Of a DNA stretch of 64,000 bases, positions 42,648-52,840 are shown piece by piece. Numbering within the stretch: the first letter of the stretch is position 1; every line of letters begins with the position of its first letter. Origin of the DNA: Hyphobacterium sp. CCMP332 (GTDB lineage: Bacteria > Pseudomonadota > Alphaproteobacteria > Caulobacterales > Maricaulaceae); NCBI RefSeq assembly GCF_014323565.1, contig NZ_CP058669.1, forward strand, positions 434,001 to 498,000, written 5' to 3'. The position numbers were made by a program, and so were the translations under genes. The notes beneath the pieces are model-generated. The model searched no databases. It was not told the DNA's origin and saw only the letters and a program-made list of their open reading frames with translations.

Positions 42648-43093
42648 GTGAGGCGGCTGAAACGCCGCCGGCAGAGGCGGAACTCAGCGACCGCGAGCTT
42701 GACCGGTTGTGGGAACTGGCCCTGCATGAAGAGCGCGTACTGAACGAACGCTCGGGCTATTTCCTGATTGCACACGCCATGTTGCTCGTCTTCGCGGTCA
42801 CCGCGATTGAATATCTCCACATCTTTGCCGTTATGGCGTGCATCCTGATCGGGGCAGTCATGTCGATTCTGTGGCTGATCGTGAACGCCCGGCAATTGCA
42901 GGAAATGCGCACGGCCGCCGGCATCGTGCGCGACAAGCTGCCCGGCTATGTCGCCTATCGCAAAGCCATACCATCCCGGGGCATTCGCAAATTCGGCCCG
43001 GGGGCCTTTGCCTTTGGTATTCCACTGGCGGTAGCGGGTATCTGGCTGATGTTTGCCACCGAGCGCTTGTGGGGGCTGATTTGGCCCGCATAA
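42644..43093 (+). CDS. Small membrane protein translationally coupled between thyA and folA
   Basis: 149 aa. It has a charged N-terminus (about 45 aa, [19 protein letters not shown]), two adjacent hydrophobic segments at about residues 46-85, a cytoplasmic loop, and one more near the C-terminus. The organisation faintly resembles RipA-family membrane proteins, but I cannot confirm that. The GTG start overlaps the thyA stop by four bases and the 3' end overlaps folA. Function unknown. Confidence 0.75.
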   Translation: MSEAAETPPAEAELSDRELDRLWELALHEERVLNERSGYFLIAHAMLLVFAVTAIEYLHIFAVMACILIGAVMSILWLIVNARQLQEMRTAAGIVRDKLPGYVAYRKAIPSRGIRKFGPGAFAFGIPLAVAGIWLMFATERLWGLIWPA

Positions 43094-43590
43094 GCTTCGT
43101 CGTCGCGACCGGGAAAAACGGCGTCATCGGTGTGGATGGCGATCTGCCCTGGCGGCTGAAAACCGATCTTCAATTGTTCAAGAAAAACACGCTGGGCAAG
43201 CCGGTCATCATGGGCCGCAAAACGTGGGAAAGCCTGCCCTTCAGGCCTTTGCCCAAACGCCTCAATATTGTTGTGACGCGTGACGCCGGCTATACTGCCG
43301 AAGGTGCCATCGTGGCCGTCGATCCCGGTGCGGCCCTCGCCGAGGCCCGCAAACAGGCGCAGCTGGATGGTGTGGATGAGGTCTGTATCATAGGGGGCGC
43401 GCAGATCTACGCCGCGACCCGCCAACTGGCCGACCGCATCTATCTGACCGAGGTCGACGCCGAACCGGAGGGTGACGCCGTGCTTGAACCTTTCGACCCG
43501 GCCACGTGGAAAGAAATTCACCGCGAGGCCTTCCCGGCGAGCGATTCGGATGATCATGCTTTCGTCTTCCGGATTCTGGAACGGCGGTAA
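43081..43590 (+). CDS. folA: Dihydrofolate reductase (FolA)
   Basis: Reduces dihydrofolate to tetrahydrofolate. It has 169 aa starting at TTG 43081 ([16 protein letters not shown]), with GGGGG about five bases upstream; GTG 43069 is an alternative. Motifs: DGDLPWRLKTDLQLFKKNT (catalytic Asp equivalent region), PVIMGRKTWESLP, and EVCIIGGAQIY near the cofactor site. The start lies inside the preceding membrane-protein gene. Confidence 0.93.
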   Translation: MARISFVVATGKNGVIGVDGDLPWRLKTDLQLFKKNTLGKPVIMGRKTWESLPFRPLPKRLNIVVTRDAGYTAEGAIVAVDPGAALAEARKQAQLDGVDEVCIIGGAQIYAATRQLADRIYLTEVDAEPEGDAVLEPFDPATWKEIHREAFPASDSDDHAFVFRILERR

Positions 43591-43684
43591 GAGGGACGCG
43601 CAGCGCACCGGTTCCGCTTGAATCTGCGGGCAAAGGCGTCCACATACACGCGCAAGACTGATCTTAACGGAGGAATGCTCCTAC

Positions 43685-44833
43685 ATGCCCTGGAATGATA
43701 ATGCAGGTGGAGGCGGCGGTGGCCCTTGGGGCTCCGGCGGCAATGGCGACAGAAACAGGAATAACCCCTGGGGTCAGAATGGCGGCGGCGGTGGTGGCCG
43801 TAGCGGTCAGGAACCCCCGGATCTCGACGAGCTCGTCGGCAAGCTTCAGGCTGGCCTGAGCGGCCTGTTTGGCGGCGGTGGTTCCGGCGGATCCGGCGGC
43901 GGCAAGTCCGGCAAGGGTGGCGGCATTTTCGGTGCCATCATCATTGCGGCGGCCGTCGGCTTCGGCGTGATCATCTGGCCGGGGCAGGCCGTCTACCAGG
44001 TCCAGCCATCCGAAGTCGGCGTGGTCATGCGCTTTGGCGAATATGTGCGCACCGCACCGCCGGGCCTGAATCTGAAAATGCCGTGGCCGATTGAATCGGT
44101 CGAATTCCCGAACGTCACCGAAACCCGCACCATCTCCATCGGCAATAACAACATTGCCGAGAGCCAGATGCTGACGCGCGACGAGAATATCGTGGACATC
44201 GCCTTTGAAGTGCAATGGCGTGTGGATACGGCGAACATCGACAACTTCGTCTTCAATGTCCGTGACCCCGAAGCGGCTGTTCGCGCCGTTGCCGAAAGTG
44301 CCATGCGTGAAGTAGCCGGCACGTCGGACCTGGTGCCGATTATCACGACCGCGCGAGCCGAAGTGTCCCAGCGAACCCGTCAGGTGATGCAGGAAACACT
44401 CGACGAGTATGAAGCCGGCATCCAGATCCTCCAGGTCAACCTGGAACGGGCGCAGGCGCCTCAGTCGGTGATTGACGCCTTCCGGGACGTTGATTCTGCC
44501 GCTCAGGATGCAGAACGCGTTCGGCTGAACGCCACCGCTCACGCCAACCGGGTGATCCCGGAAGCGCGTGGTAATGCAGCTCAGTTGCGTCAGGAAGCCC
44601 AAGGTTATCGCGACTCGGTGATTGCCGAGGCCCAGGGTGATGCTGACCGCTTCGTGGCCATTTACAACGAATACGCACTGGCGCCGGATGTGACCCGTCG
44701 CCGGATGTATCTTGAAACCATGGAACGCGTGCTCGGCGGGTCCGAGCTCATCATTCTGGACGAGCAGGGCGGGGCGATACCATATCTCCCGCTGGATCAG
44801 CTTGGCCGTAACCGTACGCAGGGAGGTCAGTAA
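43685..44833 (+). CDS. hflK: FtsH protease modulator HflK
   Basis: SPFH/band-7 membrane protein that with HflC forms a cage around FtsH. It has 382 aa: a glycine/asparagine-rich cytoplasmic N-terminus of about 75 residues with repeated GGGG, a single membrane segment at about 79-98, then the band-7 domain (VYQVQPSEVGVVMRFGEY) and a coiled-coil rich in Ala, Glu and Gln. A GGAGG motif precedes the ATG at 43685. hflC follows after one base. Confidence 0.95.
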   Translation: MPWNDNAGGGGGGPWGSGGNGDRNRNNPWGQNGGGGGGRSGQEPPDLDELVGKLQAGLSGLFGGGGSGGSGGGKSGKGGGIFGAIIIAAAVGFGVIIWPGQAVYQVQPSEVGVVMRFGEYVRTAPPGLNLKMPWPIESVEFPNVTETRTISIGNNNIAESQMLTRDENIVDIAFEVQWRVDTANIDNFVFNVRDPEAAVRAVAESAMREVAGTSDLVPIITTARAEVSQRTRQVMQETLDEYEAGIQILQVNLERAQAPQSVIDAFRDVDSAAQDAERVRLNATAHANRVIPEARGNAAQLRQEAQGYRDSVIAEAQGDADRFVAIYNEYALAPDVTRRRMYLETMERVLGGSELIILDEQGGAIPYLPLDQLGRNRTQGGQ

Positions 44834-44834
44834 A

Positions 44835-45725
44835 ATGGGACGCCTTATTTCCACTCTTCTGATCGTGATCGGCGTTGGCGCTGCGGTCGTCGTTTCTCAA
44901 TCCATATTCGTCGTCAATGAGCGTCAGAGCGCCTTGATCCTGCAATTCGGCGATCCTGTTGGTGTGGTGAATGAAATGGGGGCGGATAATGCCGGTCTGC
45001 ATTTCAAGATGCCGTTCGTGACCCAGGTCATTTATTTCGACAAGCGCAATATCGAGTTTGATATGCAGCCCGAAGAAATTCAGGCGGCAGACCAGGAACG
45101 CCTCGTGGTGGATGCCTTCCTGCGTTACCGGATCGCTGATCCATTGCGTTTTTATCAGACCGTGCGTGATGAACAGGGTGTCCGCACCCGCCTGCGTTCC
45201 ATCATGAATGACAGCCTGCGTGGCGTGATCGCATCCATCCCGTCGCAGGACGTGATTTCCGGGCAGCGGTCCGAACTCATGGATCGCGTTCAGGAAGCGG
45301 TTGAAGCACAAGTCCGCACTCAGGACCTCGGCATTGATGTGATCGATGTCCGTATCCTGCGGGCCGATCTGCCGCCGACGATTGCCGAACGTGTCTTCGA
45401 ACGCATGCGCTCGGAACGCCAGCAGCAAGCGGCCGGTATCCGGGCCCAGGGCGAACAGGTCGCTCAGGAAATCCGGGCCGAGGCAGACCGCGACGCCCGG
45501 ATCATCGTCGCCGAAGCGCGGGCAGATGCCCAGCGTCTGCGTGGTGAAGGCGATGCCCAACGGAATGCCATCTATGCCGAAGCCTATAACCGGGACGCGG
45601 AGTTCTTCTCCTTTTACCGGTCAATGCTGGCGTATGAAGAAGCCATTCAGAGCGGAACACCGATCGTGATCCCGCCGAATTCGGAATTCTTCGAGTATTT
45701 CGGAGCTGAAAACGGCGACAATTAA
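44835..45725 (+). CDS. hflC: FtsH protease modulator HflC
   Basis: Partner of HflK. It has 296 aa from ATG 44835, one base after the hflK stop. An N-terminal membrane segment (LISTLLIVIGVGAAVVVSQSIFVV) is followed by a band-7 domain with VNERQSALILQFGDP and an Ala/Arg/Glu-rich coiled coil (ERQQQAAGIRAQGEQVAQEI). It ends close to the DUF2065 gene. Confidence 0.95.
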   Translation: MGRLISTLLIVIGVGAAVVVSQSIFVVNERQSALILQFGDPVGVVNEMGADNAGLHFKMPFVTQVIYFDKRNIEFDMQPEEIQAADQERLVVDAFLRYRIADPLRFYQTVRDEQGVRTRLRSIMNDSLRGVIASIPSQDVISGQRSELMDRVQEAVEAQVRTQDLGIDVIDVRILRADLPPTIAERVFERMRSERQQQAAGIRAQGEQVAQEIRAEADRDARIIVAEARADAQRLRGEGDAQRNAIYAEAYNRDAEFFSFYRSMLAYEEAIQSGTPIVIPPNSEFFEYFGAENGDN

Positions 45726-45734
45726 GGCGCAGTC

Positions 45735-45935
45735 ATGCTGATCTACATCCTTCTGGGTGTGGGACTGGCTCTGGCGGTCGAAGGCTTTGTCTACGCCGCC
45801 GCGCCAGGTGCGATGAAACGCATGATGGCTGAAATACAAAACAGCCCGGATGGAGCCCTGCGCTTCGCCGGGCTGTTCGCTTTGGCCCTCGGCGTGGCAA
45901 TCGTCGCGCTCGCCCGGCAATTGGGCGCGGCGTGA
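45735..45935 (+). CDS. DUF2065 (YjeT-like) small membrane protein
   Basis: 66 aa with two hydrophobic segments separated by a short basic loop (AAPGAMKRMMAEI). This family is regularly found next to hflKC, as here, nine bases after hflC. Function unknown; association with the HflKC-FtsH complex is inference from context. Confidence 0.88.
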   Translation: MLIYILLGVGLALAVEGFVYAAAPGAMKRMMAEIQNSPDGALRFAGLFALALGVAIVALARQLGAA

Positions 45936-45952
45936 AATCCTGCACATATTGT

Positions 45953-45966
45953 TGACGAATTCGTCA
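45953..45966. promoter_or_regulatory. 14-base perfect palindrome upstream of degP
   Basis: TGACGAATTCGTCA is a perfect 14-base palindrome 66 bases before the degP start, in the only sizeable gap of this block (45936-46032). It could be a dimeric regulator's operator controlling degP-miaA; no regulator is identified. Confidence 0.4.
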
Positions 45967-46032
45967 GTTATCTTGCCCCGTGTCGCGCTTCGCGGCATGT
46001 AGGGGTCGGATTTGACCGTTCTGGAGTTTTGT

Positions 46033-47418
46033 ATGCGTATTCTTGCCGCCTTCCTGTCTTTCATCGTGCTCACCGGAGCGGCGGCAGCGCAAAGATTTCC
46101 GGCAGAAGGCTTTGCTGATCTCAACGACCGGCTGGCCCCGGCCGTGGTCAATATTTCCTCAGCCCAGCGCCTCGGGGATGATGAGGGCAACATGCCCGAC
46201 TTCCCCGAAGGCTCGCCGCTGGAACGCTTCAACGAATTCTTCGGCGATGCGCCGCGTATCGCCAATTCCCTCGGCTCCGGTTTCATCATCGACCCCAGTG
46301 GCACGGTCGTGACCAATAATCATGTCATTGAAAACGGAGATGAAATCGAAGTGACGCTGACAGATGGCCGGACATTGTCGACCACGCTGATCGGCCGCGA
46401 CCCGGTCACCGATCTTGCGGTGCTGCAAATACAGTCGGCGGATGAAGATTTCCCCTATGTCTCTTTTGGTGATTCCGATGCTGCCCGCGTTGGTGACTGG
46501 GTCATTGCCATCGGTAACCCGTTTGGCTTCGGCGGTTCCCTGACGGCGGGTGTCGTCTCTGCCCGCGGCCGCGATGTCGGCGGGCGCTATGACGATTATC
46601 TGCAGTCCGATGTGGCCATCAATACCGGTAATTCCGGCGGCCCGCTCTTCAATCTGGATGGTGACGTGATCGGCATCAACACGCTGATCTATTCGCCGAC
46701 CGGGGCCAGCGTCGGCATCAGCTTTTCCGTCCCCTCGGCGATTGCCGAACGCGTGGTGGGACAGTTGATCGAATATGGTGAGACCCGCCGTGGCTGGCTG
46801 GGCGTGAGCGTCCAGAACGTCGATTCCGATCTTGCCGAAAGCCTCGGGCTGAGCGCGCCGCGGGGGGCACTGGTTCGCCGGATTACGGCGGGTGGGCCTG
46901 CGGCAGATGCCGGGCTCCAGGAGGGCGATCTCGTCCTCAGCTTTGATACGTTCGACATCGTCGATGACCGCATGTTCTCGCGCCTCGTCGCGGAAACCGA
47001 AATCGGCCGCCGCGTTCAGATCCGGGTTCAGCGTCGCGGCCAACCGGTGACGCTCGCGGCGACTGTGGAACGTTTGACCGAGGAGCGCCCTGAAAATCGC
47101 ACCCTTCGTACCCGGCCCGAAGTCGAGGCCGGCGAAACCGAAATGTTTGGTCTGACCCTCGCCGAACTCGACGCCGCGTCACGCCGCCGCTTCCGTGTCC
47201 ACCCCGATGCCGAAGGTGTGCTGATCGTGGCCGTTGATCCGCTCAGCGACGCCGCGGCAAAAGCCCGCCCCGGTGATGTCATCACGGAGATCGCCTACAC
47301 GCCGGTCGAAACGTTGGCCGAAGCCGTCACGGTTCTGGAAGAATACGAAGACGGAGAAGTGGCGCTGTTCCAGCTCAATCGCGGCGGGCAATTCGTTTTC
47401 CAGTCCATTCGCCGGTGA
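46033..47418 (+). CDS. degP: Periplasmic Do/HtrA-family serine protease (DegP-like)
   Basis: Periplasmic protease/chaperone for misfolded envelope proteins. It has 461 aa from the ATG at 46033, which gives a clean signal peptide (MRILAAFLSFIVLTGAAAAQ). Catalytic triad: His in VTNNHVIENG, Asp in PVTDLAVLQI, Ser in NTGNSGGPL. Two PDZ domains follow (GWLGVSVQNVDSDLAESLG and a C-terminal GVLIVAVDPLSDAAAKARPGD). The stop overlaps the miaA start by four bases, and hflKC lie just upstream. Confidence 0.94.
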   Translation: MRILAAFLSFIVLTGAAAAQRFPAEGFADLNDRLAPAVVNISSAQRLGDDEGNMPDFPEGSPLERFNEFFGDAPRIANSLGSGFIIDPSGTVVTNNHVIENGDEIEVTLTDGRTLSTTLIGRDPVTDLAVLQIQSADEDFPYVSFGDSDAARVGDWVIAIGNPFGFGGSLTAGVVSARGRDVGGRYDDYLQSDVAINTGNSGGPLFNLDGDVIGINTLIYSPTGASVGISFSVPSAIAERVVGQLIEYGETRRGWLGVSVQNVDSDLAESLGLSAPRGALVRRITAGGPAADAGLQEGDLVLSFDTFDIVDDRMFSRLVAETEIGRRVQIRVQRRGQPVTLAATVERLTEERPENRTLRTRPEVEAGETEMFGLTLAELDAASRRRFRVHPDAEGVLIVAVDPLSDAAAKARPGDVITEIAYTPVETLAEAVTVLEEYEDGEVALFQLNRGGQFVFQSIRR

Positions 47419-48350
47419 TCGCGAACACAGATCCCGTCATATTGCTGGCCGGACCGACCGCGTCGGGGAAAACAGCGCTGTCGGTAGAGCTCGCCGGGGC
47501 TTTGAATGGCGAGATCATCAACGCCGATTCCATGCAGGTCTATCGCGATCTGCGCATTCTTTCGGCCCGGCCGGCAGCAGACGAGCAGGGCGGGATTCCT
47601 CACCATCTCTTTGGAGTGCTGGACGCGTCCGAACGGGCATCGGTTGGCTGGTGGGCCGACGCGGCCATGGCCTGCATTGCCGGTATAAGGTCACGGGGCA
47701 AGCGGCCCATTCTCGTCGGCGGCACCGGGCTCTATTTCAGTGCGCTGGTCAAGGGGTTGGCCGCCATGCCGGAGATATCGGCGCGCACCCGCCAATCGGT
47801 CGAGGAGATCGCCGCCCAGGGGCTGGACGCCTTGCGTGAGCAGGCGATGGCCTGCGATCCGGTTGCCACGTCGCGCATCAAGCCGGCCGATCGGCAACGC
47901 ATGATGCGGGTCGTCGAAATCGGGCTGGAGACCGGCAGGGCGATCTCTGAATATCAGGCCGATACGCATCCGCTGTTGGCACAAGGCGATTGGGCCGGAC
48001 TCGTCATTGAGCCGGACCGCGCCGCGCTTTACGCCCGCATCGAGCAGCGGTTTGACCGGATGCTGGAGCAGGGCGCAATGGAGGAAATTGCAACGCTGGC
48101 CGAACGCGCGCTCGATCCGGTCCTGCCCGCGATGAAGGCCCTGGGTGTGCCGCCTCTTCTGGCCGTGCATGCGGGTCGCCTCGATCTCGCCGACGCGGTG
48201 CATCAGGCCAAGCAGGACTCGCGCCGATATGCCAAGCGGCAGCTCACATGGCTCCGCAACCAGATGCCGGATTGGCAGCGTGTGCCTTGCCCGGATGGAA
48301 AGATTTCTCTCGCAGACGTGATTTCACAGCTGGATCGTTCAGACGGATAG
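47415..48350 (+). CDS. miaA: tRNA dimethylallyltransferase (MiaA)
   Basis: Adds the isopentenyl group to A37 of tRNAs reading UNN codons. It has 311 aa starting at GTG, overlapping degP. P-loop AGPTASGKTALSVELA at residues 12-27, NADSMQVYRDL, PILVGGTGLYF and the RRYAKRQLTWLRNQ C-terminal region are visible. The degP-miaA link recalls the hfq/hflKC/miaA superoperon of other proteobacteria. Confidence 0.95.
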   Translation: MIANTDPVILLAGPTASGKTALSVELAGALNGEIINADSMQVYRDLRILSARPAADEQGGIPHHLFGVLDASERASVGWWADAAMACIAGIRSRGKRPILVGGTGLYFSALVKGLAAMPEISARTRQSVEEIAAQGLDALREQAMACDPVATSRIKPADRQRMMRVVEIGLETGRAISEYQADTHPLLAQGDWAGLVIEPDRAALYARIEQRFDRMLEQGAMEEIATLAERALDPVLPAMKALGVPPLLAVHAGRLDLADAVHQAKQDSRRYAKRQLTWLRNQMPDWQRVPCPDGKISLADVISQLDRSDG

Positions 48351-48376
48351 TTGAATCCTCAAGTCCGGGGGTGATT

Positions 48377-48832
48377 ATGCCAATATCTTTTGTTTTTGCG
48401 GGCGCTTTGGCGCTGTCGATGATGCAGAATGCCGACGTGGCCGTCGCGCAGGCCATGCGCACTGATCGTGAATTTGCCGCCTATGCTGCCGAGAACGGCA
48501 TTGCGGCAGGGTTTCGGCTCTATGCAGCCGATGATGCCCGCCTGATCCAGCCGAATATCGATGACATTGTCGGTCCCGATGCCATCTATTCGTCACGCGA
48601 AGGCGCAACGGGGTTGCTGCACTGGGAGCCGCGCGGCGGATATGCGGGAGATGCCGGAGATTTCGCCGTCACTTACGGTGACTGGAGCTACCATCCCGAC
48701 GGAAATCGCGACACCGCGCCGGCCGTAACCGGCAATTACGTCTCCGCCTGGCGTCTCGGGCCGGAGGGATGGCAATATGTGCTGGATACCGGTGTGTCCA
48801 ATTCCCGCGAAACACCCGCGGCGGAAGAATAG
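48377..48832 (+). CDS. Secreted NTF2-like (DUF4440-type) protein
   Basis: 151 aa. The start at ATG 48377 gives a signal peptide MPISFVFAGALALSMM...VAVAQ. The mature part REFAAYAAENGIAAGFRLYAADDARLIQP and GDWSYHPDGN...GNYVSAWRLGPEGWQYVLDTG follows the NTF2-like small-molecule-binding or catalytic fold. Substrate unknown. It follows miaA on the same strand. Confidence 0.75.
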   Translation: MPISFVFAGALALSMMQNADVAVAQAMRTDREFAAYAAENGIAAGFRLYAADDARLIQPNIDDIVGPDAIYSSREGATGLLHWEPRGGYAGDAGDFAVTYGDWSYHPDGNRDTAPAVTGNYVSAWRLGPEGWQYVLDTGVSNSRETPAAEE

Positions 48833-48903
48833 CCCAGATTGCTTGCCACTTTGAGTTATTTGGCTAGGTTTGCCGCGTTGCAGCATGAGCGGAGCGCGAG
48901 TCG

Positions 48904-49419
48904 ATGGCATTCAAGCCGGTCAAGGAACGTCCCTACGGAGACCCCAAATCGGTGGTCGCCGCGCTATTTGAGGAAGCGGGCGGTGTTCCTGCAGTCATGC
49001 AATTGCTGGAATTGTCCCGGACGCGTGTTTACGCGCTGGCGGATCCGGATGCGACGAACGAAATCTCCTATTCCCGCGTTGCCAGGCTGACCGAAGCAAC
49101 CGGGGCGACCTCCGCAGCGAAGGATCTGGCCTATCTGGCCGGAGGCATCTTCATGCCTCTGGATCAGTCGGACGATGACAACTGGCTGTCCCTGGCCGGT
49201 GAGGCCAGCCGCAAACATGCGCGGAATATTACCGCACTGATGGATTCCCTGAGTGAAACTGAGCGCTCTCCGGGTGAAATCGACGAGCAGGAAGCCCGCG
49301 AGATCCTGAAGGTTCTGGATCAACAGCTGGCCGTTCTGGCCCGTCAGCGCTCGAAGCTGGCCCGTATCGCCAATGGCGAACGCGACCCGTCGGTACGCCC
49401 GGTGAGCGATAAGGATTGA
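48904..49419 (+). CDS. Probable DNA-binding protein, phage CII-like HTH type
   Basis: 171 aa soluble protein. The N-terminal about 75 residues (GGVPAVMQLLELSRTRVYALADP, ISYSRVARLTEATG) look like a helix-turn-helix that reads a target by alternative recognition helices, reminiscent of phage CII-type regulators. The C-terminus is helical and Gln/Arg-rich (EILKVLDQQLAVLARQRSKLARI), perhaps an oligomerising coiled coil. The assignment is weak; no phage genes surround it. Confidence 0.55.
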   Translation: MAFKPVKERPYGDPKSVVAALFEEAGGVPAVMQLLELSRTRVYALADPDATNEISYSRVARLTEATGATSAAKDLAYLAGGIFMPLDQSDDDNWLSLAGEASRKHARNITALMDSLSETERSPGEIDEQEAREILKVLDQQLAVLARQRSKLARIANGERDPSVRPVSDKD

Positions 49420-49473
49420 TACAGCATTCATGCGTGATATTGGGAACCAGGAAATAGCCGGGCCCCGGACGCG

Positions 49474-50190
49474 ATGAACCGTTTTCTGCATTTCATTCTG
49501 AATATGGACGCCCGGGCTCAGCGGGCGGTCATGGTGTCCTTTGCCTTGCTGACCTCCGTCGGCATGGTCTTTGTGTTTGGCCGGCTATTTCTGGATGCCA
49601 GCACCGACAATCTTGGTGAAGTCTTCGAGGCCGCCGCCAGTCAATGGTATGCCCTGCCGCTAACGATTCTGATCTACATCATCATGTCGCTGTTCGGCGC
49701 ACCGCAATTTGTGCTGATGGCGGCGACGATGCTGGCTTTTGGCCCGATCTACGGCTTCGCCTATGCGTGGATCGCAACGGCGTGTTCGGCCTCGGTGAAT
49801 TTCTGGATGGGGCGCAGTTTCGGGGCCGGGCTTCTGGAACGCTTCGGTGGCGAATGGATGAACCGTGCGGCAGAATTTGTCGGCCGGAACGGGCTGATCG
49901 CCAGCGCTCTGGTGCGCATTGTGCCATCGGGTCCCTTCATCGTGGTCAACATGGCATTCGGGGCATCGAAAACGCCGTATTGGGCCTTTATTCTCGGCGC
50001 AATGCTGGGCACCGCGCCCAAGATTCTGGTCGTCGGCCTGACCGGGCAGAGTCTGCTGACGGCCTTGTCGGGAGAAAACCTGCTTTACGCGGCGATTTTG
50101 ATGGTCGTCGCGCTGGCCGTCTGGCTCGTCATCATGCTCGCAGCCCGCCGCCGCCTGCCGGTTCCGGAAGAAACCGACGAAGAGACTTGA
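49474..50190 (+). CDS. VTT-domain (TVP38/TMEM64, DedA-like) membrane protein
   Basis: 238 aa with about five hydrophobic segments. The conserved core, FGAPQFVLMAATMLAFGPIYGFAYAWIATACSAS followed by GRNGLIASALVRIVPSGPFIVVNMAFGAS, matches VTT proteins, thought to act in lipid scrambling or undecaprenyl phosphate recycling. It is upstream of the mre operon on the same strand but separated by 106 bases. Confidence 0.85.
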   Translation: MNRFLHFILNMDARAQRAVMVSFALLTSVGMVFVFGRLFLDASTDNLGEVFEAAASQWYALPLTILIYIIMSLFGAPQFVLMAATMLAFGPIYGFAYAWIATACSASVNFWMGRSFGAGLLERFGGEWMNRAAEFVGRNGLIASALVRIVPSGPFIVVNMAFGASKTPYWAFILGAMLGTAPKILVVGLTGQSLLTALSGENLLYAAILMVVALAVWLVIMLAARRRLPVPEETDEET

Positions 50191-50275
50191 CGTGTGGCTG
50201 CATTGTCGCGCTTGCAATCCGCGCTGCACCATCGCACAAGGGTAATTCTTGAAAAATTGATCGCCTGACAGGTGA

Positions 50276-51337
<1,062 letters not shown>

Positions 51338-51367
51338 CCCTGAGCCCAAACCAAAAGGAGTGTCGCC

Positions 51368-52324
51368 TTGGCGATCGGCGGATCTTCCAGGCGCAATGAT
51401 GAAAGCGGAATCCGCTTTTCGCGTACCTTTACGGTCGCGCTCTTTCTCGTATCCATTGTTCTGATTGCGTTCGACCGGCCGCAGGCGCGGTCTCCCGCGC
51501 TGGCGAGTTTGCGTGCCGGGATCATGGATCTGTCAGCCCCCTTGCTCGATCTGGCGGCAGCGCCGGTGCGGGGCATCAGCAACATCGGGCCCTATTGGCG
51601 CAATCAGGCCCGTCTTGCCGAAGAAAATGCCGAGCTTCGACAGCGTTTGAACGAGACCCGTTACTGGCGTGACCTGGCCTTGCAGCTGAGGGATCAGCGC
51701 GAAGTTTACGAGCAAGCACTGAACGTCGAATCGCCGGCCACGCAAAACCGCATCGGCGCCTGGACGCTGGGTGACCCGGACGGTCCGTTCGTACAATCGC
51801 GTCTGATCGGGGCCGGAACGCGGCAGGGCGTCGATCCCGGCGACCCGGTTCTGAATGTCTACGGGTTGATCGGGCGAGTGGTAGAAACGGGGCGCGTCTC
51901 TTCGCGGGTTTTGCTACTGACCGATTTGAACAGCCGCATCCCGGTGATGGCCGACCGGTCCAATGCACGCGCCGTTATGGTGGGCGATAATTCCGAATAT
52001 CCGAGGCTCGATTTTCTCACCCGTAATGCCGATCTGGAAGATGGCGACCGCATCGTGACATCCGGGGATGATGGCATCATGCCGCGGGGTCTGCCCGTCG
52101 GTCAGGCTCAGCGGGATCGTCAGGGCCGCTGGCGGATTCGTCTCTATTCGGATCAGGCGCCGGTGGATTTTGTCTGGGTCTTCCCCTTCGAGCCGATTTC
52201 GGCACCTGAAACCGGGGCGGACGGCAGCGACGAACAGCTTCTGACCGATGAAGCCGCTGGCGATACGGGCCCGGAACAGCCCGCTACAGACGGCGCGGAG
52301 ACCTCTGCCGGAGGTGAGCCATGA
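51368..52324 (+). CDS. mreC: Rod-shape-determining protein MreC
   Basis: Bitopic elongasome protein. It has 318 aa starting at TTG 51368, supported by a strong AAAGGAG seven bases upstream. One membrane segment at about residues 18-37, a coiled coil (LAEENAELRQRLNETRYWRD), then the MreC beta-barrel core (GDPVLNVYGLIGRVVETG, VLLLTDLNSRIPVM) and an acidic, disordered C-terminal tail. The stop overlaps mreD as ATGA. Confidence 0.94.
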   Translation: MAIGGSSRRNDESGIRFSRTFTVALFLVSIVLIAFDRPQARSPALASLRAGIMDLSAPLLDLAAAPVRGISNIGPYWRNQARLAEENAELRQRLNETRYWRDLALQLRDQREVYEQALNVESPATQNRIGAWTLGDPDGPFVQSRLIGAGTRQGVDPGDPVLNVYGLIGRVVETGRVSSRVLLLTDLNSRIPVMADRSNARAVMVGDNSEYPRLDFLTRNADLEDGDRIVTSGDDGIMPRGLPVGQAQRDRQGRWRIRLYSDQAPVDFVWVFPFEPISAPETGADGSDEQLLTDEAAGDTGPEQPATDGAETSAGGEP

Positions 52325-52836
52325 GACCGCCAATCGATACGCGGCCGCCCTATGGCCTGATGGTCTGGGCGGTGCTCAGCCTGATCCTCGCACTGGCCTT
52401 TTATGCCGCACCGCTGCGCATCGCCAACGGGCCGGATCTGATGCCGATGCTGCCGCTCATGACGCTTTTTATCTGGTCGACGGTGCGGCCGCGATTCATT
52501 CCGCCGATTGTGATATTCGTGATCGGTATATTGAATGATGTGTTGACGGGCGGGGTTCTGGGTGTGTGGGCGCTGGCCTATCTGGTCTCGCTGACCATTG
52601 CCCGGTCGCGCGATGAGGATGGCCCGACGCGGGAATTCGGTCCGGTCTGGATCCGTTTCCTTGTCGTGCTGGCCATTGCCATACCTGTGGCCTGGAGTGC
52701 GGGCAGTCTGGCCATTGGTCAGCCAGCGCCGGTGCGGCCCTTGTTGATCGAGGGCGTCGCGTCCGCGCTCATGTTCCCGCTTCTGGCCTTCGTGTTTATT
52801 CGCCGCCGCAATCTGCGCGGCACCTTCGGGTCTTGA
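52321..52836 (+). CDS. mreD: Rod-shape-determining protein MreD
   Basis: Small integral membrane partner of MreC. It has 171 aa with about five hydrophobic segments, including VVLAIAIPVAWSAGSLAIG, typical of MreD. Identity rests on size, topology and its place between mreC and mrdA; sequence conservation in this family is low. Confidence 0.88.
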   Translation: MRPPIDTRPPYGLMVWAVLSLILALAFYAAPLRIANGPDLMPMLPLMTLFIWSTVRPRFIPPIVIFVIGILNDVLTGGVLGVWALAYLVSLTIARSRDEDGPTREFGPVWIRFLVVLAIAIPVAWSAGSLAIGQPAPVRPLLIEGVASALMFPLLAFVFIRRRNLRGTFGS

Positions 52837-52840
52837 TGCG

